Numbered from the stretch's first letter, positions 1 to 6,205 are shown. The stretch is 8,534 nt of DNA from Propionibacterium sp. (GCA_012837465.1 DURG01000147.1:1-8534); one strand, 5' to 3'. Notes: generated by a model not told the origin, from the sequence alone. Numbers and translations are program-made.

Positions 1-1073
1 AGATGGTCGAGCTGATCGCAGAACTCATCGAGAAGGGCCACGCCTACCCCGCCTCCGACGATTCCGGCGACGTCTACTTCGACGTCAAGAGCTGGCCCCG
101 CTACGGCGAACTGTCCGGCCAGAAGGTCGACCAGATGGAAGCCGCCGAGGACGCCGATCCCCGAGGCAAGCGCGACCCCCGTGACTTCGCCCTCTGGAAG
201 GGGCACAAGGCCGACGAGCCGCCCACCGCGAGTTGGCCGTCGCCGTGGGGCCGTGGCCGCCCCGGTTGGCACATCGAGTGCTCCGCCATGGCCGGCAAGT
301 ACCTGGGCGACACCTTCGACATCCACGGCGGCGGCATCGATCTGCGCTTCCCGCACCACGAGAACGAGCTTGCCCAATCCGCCGCGGCGGGCCGCGGCTT
401 CGCGAACTTCTGGCTGCACAACGCCTGGGTCTCCATGGCGGGGGAGAAGATGAGCAAGTCGCTGGGCAACACCGCCCTGGTCTCGGAGGTCACCAAGGCC
501 TACGACCCGCGAGCCGTGCGCTACTTCCTGCTCGCCCCGCACTACCGCTCCACCATCGAGTTCTCCCCCGCCGACGAGGACACCAGAGGCTCACTCGCGG
601 AGGCCGAGAAGGCCATCGAGCGCATCGACTCCTTCGTCGAGCGCTCCCGCCCGTTCATCCCCGAGGGCTTCGACGCCTACGCCTCCGCGGAGGAGGACCG
701 CGCCTTCCGCGACGCGATGAACGACGATCTGGGCACGCCCGCGGCGACGGCCGCGCTGTTCGCCGCCATCCGCGCAGGGAACCAGGCGATCGCCGCCGGC
801 GATGAGGAGCAGGCCGGGCGCTACGCCGTCGCGGTCAGCGGCATGCTCAACGTCTTCGGCATCCACCCCGACGCCCCCGAGTGGGCCGGGAAGGGTTCCG
901 ACGGCGACCTCACCCCCGTCGTCGACGGCCTGGTCGCAGCTCTGCTGAAGCAGCGCGCCCAGGCCCGGGCGAACAAGGACTGGGCGACGGCGGACAGCAT
1001 CCGCGACACCCTCGCCGACGCGGGCCTCACCATCACTGACACCCCCTCCGGGCCCAAGTGGAGCCTCGGATGA
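1..1073 (+). CDS. cysS: Cysteinyl-tRNA synthetase, 3' part (5' end outside window)
   Basis: Class I aminoacyl-tRNA synthetase that charges tRNA-Cys with cysteine in the cytoplasm. The frame is open from the left edge (complete codons from base 3) to TGA at 1071-1073, giving 356 visible residues. By comparison with the E. coli enzyme about 110-116 N-terminal residues, including the HIGH motif and first zinc cysteine, lie outside the window, so the ATG at position 3 is internal. Numbering from that Met, visible motifs are GWHIECSAM (C93), the zinc-ligand stretch FPHHENE (H118, E122; spacing matches E. coli C209/H234/E238) and the KMSKS loop at 149-153. The C-terminal anticodon-binding helical region follows, ending KWSLG. 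It is the first gene of a plus-strand run with rlmB. A mycothiol ligase MshC is the main alternative, but MshC is shorter at the C terminus. The HHENE motif and full DALR-like tail favour CysRS. Confidence 0.95.
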   Translation, partial: MVELIAELIEKGHAYPASDDSGDVYFDVKSWPRYGELSGQKVDQMEAAEDADPRGKRDPRDFALWKGHKADEPPTASWPSPWGRGRPGWHIECSAMAGKYLGDTFDIHGGGIDLRFPHHENELAQSAAAGRGFANFWLHNAWVSMAGEKMSKSLGNTALVSEVTKAYDPRAVRYFLLAPHYRSTIEFSPADEDTRGSLAEAEKAIERIDSFVERSRPFIPEGFDAYASAEEDRAFRDAMNDDLGTPAATAALFAAIRAGNQAIAAGDEEQAGRYAVAVSGMLNVFGIHPDAPEWAGKGSDGDLTPVVDGLVAALLKQRAQARANKDWATADSIRDTLADAGLTITDTPSGPKWSLG

Positions 1074-1089
1074 GCCCCTCCGCGGACCC

Positions 1090-1207
1090 CAAATCTAGAT
1101 TTGCGAGCGTCAAGCAGCCCAAATCTAGATTTGGGTGCCCACCCCCGCCCCCGGCAGACCGCGCAGATCTAGATGTGCGACCGTCTGCCAGCGCAAATCT
1201 AGATTTG
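1090..1207. repeat. Cluster of four CTAG-centred 14-bp palindromes between cysS and rlmB
   Basis: The 171-bp gap between the cysS stop and the rlmB start holds four copies of the palindrome CAAATCTAGATTTG. They lie at 1090-1103, 1120-1133 (extended by flanking bases to a perfect 18-bp palindrome at 1118-1135), 1164-1177 (CAGATCTAGATGTG, two changes) and 1194-1207. Centre-to-centre spacing is 30, 44 and 30 bp. The array is a duplicated pair: 1090-1133 and 1164-1207 are 74 bp apart and agree at 37 of 44 positions, including 11 of 16 in the spacers. In RNA each palindrome could fold as a 5-7 bp stem with a CUAG tetraloop. The function is unknown. It could be a REP-like intergenic repeat, operator sites for a dimeric regulator, or an RNA leader. 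Apart from the repeats and the rlmB Shine-Dalgarno site, I see no convincing promoter in this gap. Confidence 0.9.
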
Positions 1208-1244
1208 GCCGCCTCCCCGCGGCCCCACTGAGAAGGACACCCTC

Positions 1245-2195
1245 ATGGCAGGCAACTCTTCGCGCCGCGGCGCGACCCGCAAGGGCAAGAACAAGGCGGC
1301 CGGCTCCGGCGGCCGCATCCGCAAGTCCCTCGAGGGCCGCGGCCCCACGCCCAAGGCGGAGGACCGCCCGTATCACAAGGCGTACAAGGCCAAGCAGGCC
1401 GCGCAGCGCCGCCCTCAGCAGAAGAGCCCCCGGCAGAAGCCGGCCGGGGCCGACTGGGTCGTCGGCCGCAACCCCGTCTACGAGGCGCTGATGGCCGGGA
1501 TGCCGGTCAAGCAGGCCTACGTCGCCGAGGGCTCCGAGCGCGATGACCGGCTGCGCGACATCCTCAAGTACGCCGCGGACCACGGCCTGCCGATGCTGCA
1601 GGTCACCCGGGCCGAACTCGACCGCGTGACCGGCGGGCTCGTCCACCAGGGCGTGGCGCTGCAACTCCCCGCCTACGAGTACGCGGATCCACAGGACCTC
1701 ATCGCCGACGCCTTCGACACCGACGGCATCATCGTCGCCCTCGACGGCATCACCGATCCCCGCAACCTGGGCGCGATCATCCGCTCGGCCGCCGCATTCG
1801 GCGCCACCGGCGTCGTCATCCCGTCGCGTCGCTCGGCGTCCATGACCGCTGCCGCGTGGAAGACCTCCGCCGGTGCGGCCGCGCGCCTGCCCGTCGCGAT
1901 GGCCACGAACCTCAACCGCATGCTGGAGCAGGCCGCCAAGGCCGGCTTCACCATCCTCGGCCTGGCCGGTGAGGGCGACGTGCCCGTCTCCGGCGCCGCC
2001 GGCCTCGACGGCCCCCTGGTCATCGTCGTCGGTTCCGAGGACGAGGGTCTGGCCCGCCTCGTGCGGGAGCACTGCGACCAGCTGATCTCGATCCCGATCG
2101 CCAGCAGCGTGGAATCGCTCAACGCCTCGGTGGCGGCCTCGGTGGCCCTCTACGAGGTGTCGCAGCAGCGCGCCGGTGCTGCTTCCCAGGACTGA
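1245..2195 (+). CDS. rlmB: TrmH/SpoU-family 23S rRNA 2'-O-ribose methyltransferase, probably RlmB
   Basis: Transfers a methyl group from S-adenosylmethionine to a ribose 2'-OH in 23S rRNA (G2251 in E. coli for the family namesake). The ATG at 1245 has a good Shine-Dalgarno AGAAGGA at 1231-1237, 7 nt upstream. The 316-residue product has a Lys/Arg/Gly-rich, probably disordered tail (about 1-68), a SpoU substrate-binding domain (about 70-143, starting DWVVGRNPVYEAL), and a SPOUT knot domain (about 160-305). All three SpoU motifs are present: DPRNLGAIIRSAAAFGA (171-187, with N174 and R180), IVVGSEDEGL (260-269) and SSVESLNASVAASVALYE (287-304). It follows cysS, as in other actinobacteria. Mycobacterial orthologues are sometimes labelled thiostrepton-resistance methyltransferase-like. 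The exact target nucleotide cannot be read from sequence, but the RlmB assignment is favoured by the domain order and context. Confidence 0.93.
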   Translation: MAGNSSRRGATRKGKNKAAGSGGRIRKSLEGRGPTPKAEDRPYHKAYKAKQAAQRRPQQKSPRQKPAGADWVVGRNPVYEALMAGMPVKQAYVAEGSERDDRLRDILKYAADHGLPMLQVTRAELDRVTGGLVHQGVALQLPAYEYADPQDLIADAFDTDGIIVALDGITDPRNLGAIIRSAAAFGATGVVIPSRRSASMTAAAWKTSAGAAARLPVAMATNLNRMLEQAAKAGFTILGLAGEGDVPVSGAAGLDGPLVIVVGSEDEGLARLVREHCDQLISIPIASSVESLNASVAASVALYEVSQQRAGAASQD

Positions 2196-2226
2196 GGGCT
2201 TACAGCCCGGGCACCGCACCGAGGTC

Positions 2227-2232
2227 TAGAGT
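2227..2232 (+). promoter_or_regulatory. Candidate -10 element for glyA
   Basis: The 68-bp gap between rlmB and glyA contains TAGAGT (TANNNT form) at 2227-2232, about 32 bp before the GTG start, which would give a leader of roughly 25 nt. No good -35 hexamer sits 16-18 bp upstream. TTACAG at 2200-2205 is 21 bp away, which is too far to be persuasive. No glycine riboswitch fits in so short a gap. The element is part of a TCTAGA hexamer. Confidence 0.35.
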
Positions 2233-2253
2233 GGGGCCCACACACCTGAACCC

Positions 2254-2260
2254 AAGGAGA
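2254..2260 (+). promoter_or_regulatory. Shine-Dalgarno site that sets the glyA start at GTG 2264
   Basis: AAGGAGA lies just before GTG 2264, with 4-5 nt from the AGGAG core to the start codon. An upstream in-frame GTG at 2231 has no such site, would add 11 residues unlike the family, and overlaps the likely -10 element. The next in-frame ATG (2312) would remove conserved N-terminal helix. GTG 2264 is therefore preferred. Confidence 0.7.
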
Positions 2261-2263
2261 ACT

Positions 2264-3700
2264 GTGAGCGATCTCGAGTCGATCTCGTCGGCCTACCGGA
2301 CCCTGTTGGGCATGATCGAGGAGGTGGAGCCCCGCATCGCCGCCGCGACGCGCCAGGAGCTCACCGATCAGCGCGCGTCGCTGAAGCTCATCGCGTCCGA
2401 GAACTACGCCAGCCTCCCCGTGCTCGCCACGATGGGCACCTGGTTGAGCGACAAGTACGCAGAGGGCACCGTCGGCCACCGCTTCTACGCAGGCTGCCAG
2501 AACGTCGACACCGTCGAGGCCGTCGCCGCCGAGCACGCCCGCGAGCTGTTCGGCGCCGAGTACGCCTACGTGCAGCCGCACTCCGGCATCGACGCCAACC
2601 TGACCGCCTACTGGGCCATCCTGGCGCACAAGATCGAGTCCCCCGCTTTGGCGGAGTTCGGTGCGAAGGGCGTCGCCGAGCTGAGCGAGCAGGACTGGGA
2701 GACCCTGCGCCGCCGCTTCGGTGAGCAGCGCCTGCTGGGCATGTCGCTCGACGCCGGCGGCCACCTCACGCACGGCTTCCGCCCCAACGTGTCGGGCAAG
2801 ATGTTCCACCAGCGCGCCTACGGCACGGATCCCGAGACGCAGCTGCTCGACTACGAAGCCCTGCGCGCTCAGGCCAAGGAGTTCAAGCCGCTGGTGCTGG
2901 TGGCCGGTTACTCCGCCTACCCCCGACGGATCAACTTCGCGAAGATGCGCGACATCGCCGACGAGGTGGGCGCCGTCCTGATGGTGGACATGGCCCACTT
3001 CGCGGGCCTGGTGGCCGGCAAGGTGTTCACCGGCGAGGAGGATCCGGTCCCCTACGCCGACGTGGTCACCACCACCACCCACAAGTCGCTGCGCGGCCCC
3101 CGTGGCGGCATGGTGCTGTCGACGGGCGAGTACGCCCCGTCGATCGATCGCGGCTGCCCGCTCGTCCTGGGCGGCCCCCTCTCCCACGTGATGGCCGCCA
3201 AGGCCGTGGCGCTGGCGGAGGCCCGAACCGCCGAGTTCCAGACCTACGCGCAGGCCGTGGCGGACAACGCCAAGGCGCTGGCCGAGGGCCTCATGAGCCG
3301 CGGCGCCAAGCTCGTCACCGGCGGCACGGACAACCACATCGTGCTGCTCGACACCACCAGCTTCGGCCTCACCGGCCGCCAGGGCGAGTCCGCCCTGCTG
3401 GACGCGGGCATCGTCACCAACCGCAACTCGGTGCCCAACGACCCCAACGGCGCCTGGTACACCTCAGGCGTGCGCCTGGGCACCCCGGCGCTCACGTCAC
3501 GCGGGTTCACCACCTCGGACATGGACGCCGTCGCGGAGATGATCACCGGCGTGCTGAAGGCCACCAAGCCCACCACCACCAGCAAGGGCGAGCCCTCGAA
3601 GGCGAAGTACGAACTCACCGACGAGGCCCGCAGCAACTCCCTCGCCGAGGCCGAGCGGCTGCTGAACATGCACCCGCTCTACCCGGGCTTCGAGATCTGA
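2264..3700 (+). CDS. glyA: Serine hydroxymethyltransferase, long actinobacterial form
   Basis: PLP enzyme that interconverts serine plus tetrahydrofolate with glycine plus 5,10-methylene-tetrahydrofolate, the main source of one-carbon units. From the GTG at 2264 the product is 478 residues, against about 417 in E. coli. Key segments are LIASENYAS (42-50), the PLP-phosphate region YVQPHSG (102-108), GGHLTHG (165-171), VDMAHFAGLVAG (241-252, with D242 to the pyridine ring and H245 nearby), and TTTTHKSLRGPRGG (269-282) with the Schiff-base lysine K274. The extra length is mainly an Ala/Glu-rich insertion at about 125-155, before GHLTHG, plus a longer C-terminal tail rich in Thr/Ser/Lys near 435-460. 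Both are features I associate with long SHMTs of actinobacteria, not with damage. All catalytic residues look intact. It is read in the same direction as rlmB, 68 bp downstream, probably from its own promoter, and ends at a strong hairpin. Confidence 0.95.
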   Translation: MSDLESISSAYRTLLGMIEEVEPRIAAATRQELTDQRASLKLIASENYASLPVLATMGTWLSDKYAEGTVGHRFYAGCQNVDTVEAVAAEHARELFGAEYAYVQPHSGIDANLTAYWAILAHKIESPALAEFGAKGVAELSEQDWETLRRRFGEQRLLGMSLDAGGHLTHGFRPNVSGKMFHQRAYGTDPETQLLDYEALRAQAKEFKPLVLVAGYSAYPRRINFAKMRDIADEVGAVLMVDMAHFAGLVAGKVFTGEEDPVPYADVVTTTTHKSLRGPRGGMVLSTGEYAPSIDRGCPLVLGGPLSHVMAAKAVALAEARTAEFQTYAQAVADNAKALAEGLMSRGAKLVTGGTDNHIVLLDTTSFGLTGRQGESALLDAGIVTNRNSVPNDPNGAWYTSGVRLGTPALTSRGFTTSDMDAVAEMITGVLKATKPTTTSKGEPSKAKYELTDEARSNSLAEAERLLNMHPLYPGFEI

Positions 3701-3719
3701 TCCGTCCTCCTCCACGAAC

Positions 3720-3753
3720 GATGGCCGCGCACCCGCCAGGGTGCGCGGCCATC
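3720..3753. terminator. Perfect 15-bp hairpin between convergent glyA and lipoprotein gene
   Basis: A left arm at 3720-3734 (gATGGCCGCGCACCC) pairs perfectly with 3739-3753 (GGGTGCGCGGCCATc) around a GCCA loop. It lies 20 bp after the glyA stop and 14 bp beyond the 3' end of the minus-strand gene ending at 3767. It is therefore positioned to stop transcription from both sides. There is no T-run on either side, as is common for terminators of high-G+C actinobacteria, so activity is inferred from position and stem strength. Confidence 0.8.
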
Positions 3754-3766
3754 TCTGTAGTGCGGC

Positions 3767-4330
3767 TCAGAGGACGGGGATGATGGCCTCGGCCACCGCC
3801 TGAACCTCTTCCAACTCGACGTCCTCGCCCTGCACCATGACCCCGCCGTGGCTTTCGCTGTCGAACAGGCACGTGGGGAGGTCACCGCCCCAGTTGCCGC
3901 ACGTGCCACGGCCGTCCACGACCGGGTACTGGCCCTCGAGAGAGGGCACCAACAGGTCGGCCGAACTTCCCGGGGGCATGGTGATGACGCCGACGGTCTC
4001 AAGCGTGCTCAAGGTACCGCGCGAGTAAGACCATGTCGGCCCCACCTGGTGCAGGTCAAAATCGAGGACGTCCTCTGGTAGGACGCCGGGGGCGATCACC
4101 GCCGCGTCTCCGCCTCCTTCTGTGGGAGCCGACTCCACAGGATCCGGGTCTGCGACGGGGGTGGTCTCCACCGGCGCGGTCTCCGCCGGCGTTGTCCGAA
4201 CCGGCTTTACGACGGCGGTCTCGGGCGGCGAAGGAGGCGTGGCCGGCACGTCCTCGCCGCCGGAGCAGCCCGCAGTGACGGCGAGCAGCGCAACAGCGCC
4301 AACCATCGGACGCAGTTTCAGTGAGAACAT
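3767..4330 (-). CDS. Putative secreted lipoprotein of unknown function
   Basis: The product is 187 residues, with a short basic start (MFSLKLRP), a hydrophobic segment (about 9-20) and a lipobox ending TAGC at C22, so it is likely lipid-anchored outside the membrane. Thr at the -3 position is less usual than Leu. Residues 23-80 form a Pro/Thr/Glu-rich linker. A compact C-terminal domain of about 105 residues follows and includes LHQVGPTWSYSRG, two cysteines (C144, C154) that may form a disulfide, and an acidic helix ending in AEAIIPVL. I do not recognise the domain. ATG 4330 is chosen because AGGAG (4342-4338) sits 7 nt upstream. An in-frame ATG at 4357 has no ribosome site and would put nine polar residues before the signal peptide. 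It starts 57 bp after ispF on the same strand, so it may be read from the carD-ispD-ispF transcript. Confidence 0.75.
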   Translation of the reverse strand: MFSLKLRPMVGAVALLAVTAGCSGGEDVPATPPSPPETAVVKPVRTTPAETAPVETTPVADPDPVESAPTEGGGDAAVIAPGVLPEDVLDFDLHQVGPTWSYSRGTLSTLETVGVITMPPGSSADLLVPSLEGQYPVVDGRGTCGNWGGDLPTCLFDSESHGGVMVQGEDVELEEVQAVAEAIIPVL

Positions 4331-4337
4331 GGGCCAA

Positions 4338-4342
4338 CTCCT
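4338..4342 (-). promoter_or_regulatory. Shine-Dalgarno site deciding the lipoprotein start at 4330
   Basis: Read on the minus strand, CAGGAG followed by TTGGCCC leads into ATG 4330. The AGGAG core has 7-nt spacing. No comparable site precedes the upstream ATG at 4357. Confidence 0.65.
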
Positions 4343-4387
4343 GCCTGCCGAGGTCATGCGCGCGGCCCAGCGTAGCGGCCAGCCGGA

Positions 4388-4849
4388 TCAGTGCAGCAGC
4401 GCGACGGCGACGGCAGCCACGCCCTCACCCCGGCCGGTGAGTCCCAGCCCGTCGGTGGTGGTGGCGGAGAGGGTGACTGCGGCCCCCAGCGCGTCAGACA
4501 TGATGGCCTGAGCCTCTTCGCGGCGGGCAGCGAACCGAGGCCGGTTGCCGATGAGTTGCACGTTGACGTTGCCGATCTCGTAGCCGGCGGCGCGCACGCG
4601 CCTGGCCGTCTCGGTGAGGAAGGCTGCGCCGCTGGCGCCGGCCCACTCCGGCTCCGAGGTGCCGTAGTTCGAGCCCATGTCCCCCAGCCCGGCGGCGCCG
4701 AACAGCGCGTCACAGGCCGCGTGGGCCACGACATCGCCGTCGGAGTGCCCGGAGAGCCCGGCCGGCTCGTCGGGGAAGTGGAGCCCCGCCACCCACATGG
4801 GTACGCCCTTCTCCAGCCGGTGGACGTCCGTGCCGATGCCGACGCGCAT
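4388..4849 (-). CDS. ispF: 2-C-methyl-D-erythritol 2,4-cyclodiphosphate synthase
   Basis: MEP-pathway enzyme that cyclises CDP-methylerythritol 2-phosphate to methylerythritol 2,4-cyclodiphosphate with loss of CMP, on the route to isoprenoid precursors. It is cytoplasmic and a homotrimer in known members. The 153-residue length is typical. The N terminus MRVGIGTDVHRL supplies metal ligands D8 and H10. GLSGHSDGDVVAHAACDAL (31-49) holds H35 and the third metal ligand H43. The CDP-binding segment SATTTDGLGLTGRGEGVAA lies near the C terminus (128-146). The ATG overlaps the ispD stop as TGATG, with AAGGAGA (4860-4854) 4-5 nt before it inside ispD, so the two are translationally coupled. It is a separate protein, not the fused IspDF seen in some bacteria. 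Confidence 0.96.
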   Translation of the reverse strand: MRVGIGTDVHRLEKGVPMWVAGLHFPDEPAGLSGHSDGDVVAHAACDALFGAAGLGDMGSNYGTSEPEWAGASGAAFLTETARRVRAAGYEIGNVNVQLIGNRPRFAARREEAQAIMSDALGAAVTLSATTTDGLGLTGRGEGVAAVAVALLH

Positions 4850-5547
4850 CAGGTCTCCTTCCGGCTCTGCAGGATGGCGGACGCCAGGATCAGATCCGTC
4901 GGCTCAGTGATCTTGAGGGCATCGCGGTGGCCGGCGACGAGTGTGACGTGCATGCCGGCGAACTCGCACACGGTGGCGTCATCGGTGACCTCGACACCCT
5001 CATTGGCTACGGCGGCGTGCGCGTCGCGCAGCGGGCCAAGGCGGGCACCCTGCGGAGTCTGCACGGCGCGCAACCGGGCGCGGTTGACGACGACGGAGGT
5101 GTCGTCGTCGACGCGGCGGATGGAGTCGACGACGGGCACCACGGGGATCGCGGAGGCGGCTCCCCCTGCGACGGCATCTGACACCGAGCGCACGACGGAC
5201 GGGGGAACGAGGGCGCGGGCAGCGTCGTGAACGAGGACGACTGCGTCATCCGGGGCCTGCAACGCGGACAGGCCGCAGGCGACGGACTCCTGCCGGCTGG
5301 CTCCGCCGCGAACGCAGCGCACCGGCGCTGCGACGCCGCCCAGCGCGTCGTTGAACTCCAACTCGAAGCCGGCGGGGATGGTGACCACGAGGGCCTCGAC
5401 CCCGCCGTCGACCAACGCGTCGACGGCGCGCCGGACGAGCGGGACGCCCTCGAGCTCTACGAGGGCCTTCGGCACGGGAGCTCCGAGCCGGGAACCAATA
5501 CCGGCCGCCACCACGACGGCGACGACCGGTATCTGAGTGTTTGACAC
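4849..5547 (-). CDS. ispD: 2-C-methyl-D-erythritol 4-phosphate cytidylyltransferase
   Basis: MEP-pathway enzyme that joins methylerythritol 4-phosphate and CTP to give CDP-methylerythritol and pyrophosphate. It is 232 residues, close to the usual length. It carries the nucleotide-binding signature VVVAAGIGSRLG...PKAL (11-29, with R20 and K27 at the E. coli catalytic positions), GGASRQESV (81-89), VLVHDAAR (104-111), AVQTPQGA (161-168), VTDDAT (187-192) and the C-terminal ALKITEPTDL (210-219) with K212. The start is GTG 5547, 15 bp after the carD stop. No clear Shine-Dalgarno sequence precedes it, so expression probably depends on read-through or re-initiation from carD. The substrate, IspF, comes two steps later in the pathway; the intervening kinase IspE is not in this window. 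Confidence 0.95.
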   Translation of the reverse strand: MSNTQIPVVAVVVAAGIGSRLGAPVPKALVELEGVPLVRRAVDALVDGGVEALVVTIPAGFELEFNDALGGVAAPVRCVRGGASRQESVACGLSALQAPDDAVVLVHDAARALVPPSVVRSVSDAVAGGAASAIPVVPVVDSIRRVDDDTSVVVNRARLRAVQTPQGARLGPLRDAHAAVANEGVEVTDDATVCEFAGMHVTLVAGHRDALKITEPTDLILASAILQSRKET

Positions 5548-5562
5548 TGGCAGGGATTCAGG

Positions 5563-6048
5563 TCAGGAGGCGAGTACTTCGTCCAGGAGGGTTTCAGCCT
5601 TCTCCTCGTCGACGTCCTCAGCGAGCGCGAGCTCAGCGACGAGAATCGTGCGGGCCTTGGCCAGCATCCGCTTCTCACCGGCCGAGAGGCCCTTGTCGCG
5701 GTCACGACGCCACAGGTCGCGGACGACCTCGGAGACCTTGATCACGTTGCCGGAGTGGAGCTTCTCCATGTTCGCCTTGAAGCGGCGCGACCAGTTGGCC
5801 GGCTCCTCCGTGTGCTCGGCGCGCAGCACATCGAACACCTTCTCCAGACCTTCCTGGTCCACCACGTCGCGCACGCCGACGAGGTCGAGGTTGTCGGACG
5901 GAACGCGAATCACCAGGTCATTCTGACCCAGAACGCGCAGGACGAGGAACAGTTTGTCCTCACCCTTGATCGTCCGGTTCTCGATGTCCTCGATGACGGC
6001 CGTGCCATGATTGGGGTAGACGACCGTCTCACCGATCGAAAAAGTCAT
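5563..6048 (-). CDS. carD: CarD-family RNA polymerase-binding transcription regulator
   Basis: CarD binds the RNA polymerase beta subunit and upstream promoter DNA and stabilises open complexes, notably at rRNA promoters. It is essential in mycobacteria. The product is 161 residues (M. tuberculosis CarD is 162). The N-terminal RNAP-interaction domain (1-55) starts MTFSIGETVVYPNHGTA and keeps R25 and R48, which appear to match mycobacterial contact residues. The helical DNA-binding domain has NWSRRFKANMEKL (85-97) with W86, equivalent to the tryptophan wedged into the -10 upstream edge. The conserved stretch VVRDLWRRDRDKGLSAGEK lies at 108-126. The start at 6048 matches the family N terminus and has AAAGGTGG 9 nt upstream. 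The frame stays open to 6321, but the added residues do not resemble CarD. First gene of the carD-ispD-ispF operon. Confidence 0.97.
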   Translation of the reverse strand: MTFSIGETVVYPNHGTAVIEDIENRTIKGEDKLFLVLRVLGQNDLVIRVPSDNLDLVGVRDVVDQEGLEKVFDVLRAEHTEEPANWSRRFKANMEKLHSGNVIKVSEVVRDLWRRDRDKGLSAGEKRMLAKARTILVAELALAEDVDEEKAETLLDEVLAS

Positions 6049-6074
6049 ACTTGAAGACCACCTTTCCACCCTCC

Positions 6075-6083
6075 ATTCTAGCA
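6075..6083 (-). promoter_or_regulatory. Extended -10 promoter element for the carD operon
   Basis: On the minus strand TGCTAGAAT matches the extended -10 pattern (TGn followed by TANNNT), 26 bp before the carD ATG. It predicts transcription starting near 6068 and a leader of about 20 nt that just includes the AAAGGTGG ribosome site. No TTGACA-like -35 is visible 16-18 bp upstream, which fits promoters relying on the extended -10. Confidence 0.6.
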
Positions 6084-6168
6084 GCCCCATATACACGACG
6101 GGCAGGTGCCCATCGCGCTGGGGTCCGCCAAGGGTGAGAGAACTTCGCACAGAGGGTCCGGAACTGGT

Positions 6169-6174
6169 TAGTAT
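6169..6174 (+). promoter_or_regulatory. Candidate -10 element for the LpqE-like lipoprotein gene
   Basis: TAGTAT at 6169-6174 lies 31 bp before ATG 6206 in the gap divergent to carD. The best -35 candidate, TTCGCA at 6144-6149, matches four of six consensus bases but with a long 19-bp spacer. The remainder of the 157-bp gap holds the carD promoter and no other clear element. Confidence 0.4.
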
Positions 6175-6205
6175 GTGCTCACCCATGCCCCTGACCGGAG
6201 GACCC

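Noticed and set aside
1090..1207. The palindromes as a CRISPR array or as overlapping -10 elements (each contains TAGAT).
   Set aside because: Repeats are short and palindromic, with unequal and mutually similar spacers, so not CRISPR. No -35 sits at 16-18 bp from any copy.
2196..2208. GGGCT-TAC-AGCCC hairpin directly after the rlmB stop, as a terminator.
   Set aside because: Only 5 bp of stem with a 3-nt loop and no T-run. Too weak to call.
1125..2219. Long antisense open frame (364 codons) opposite rlmB, and a similar 395-codon frame opposite glyA (3337-2150).
   Set aside because: These are G+C-driven shadows of well-supported genes. Their translations are low-complexity and match no family.
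6130..6185. Possible PHO-box-like CTCACC half-sites in the carD/lipoprotein gap for RegX3.
   Set aside because: The half-sites are not in an 11-bp direct-repeat arrangement and match poorly. Chance occurrence is likely.
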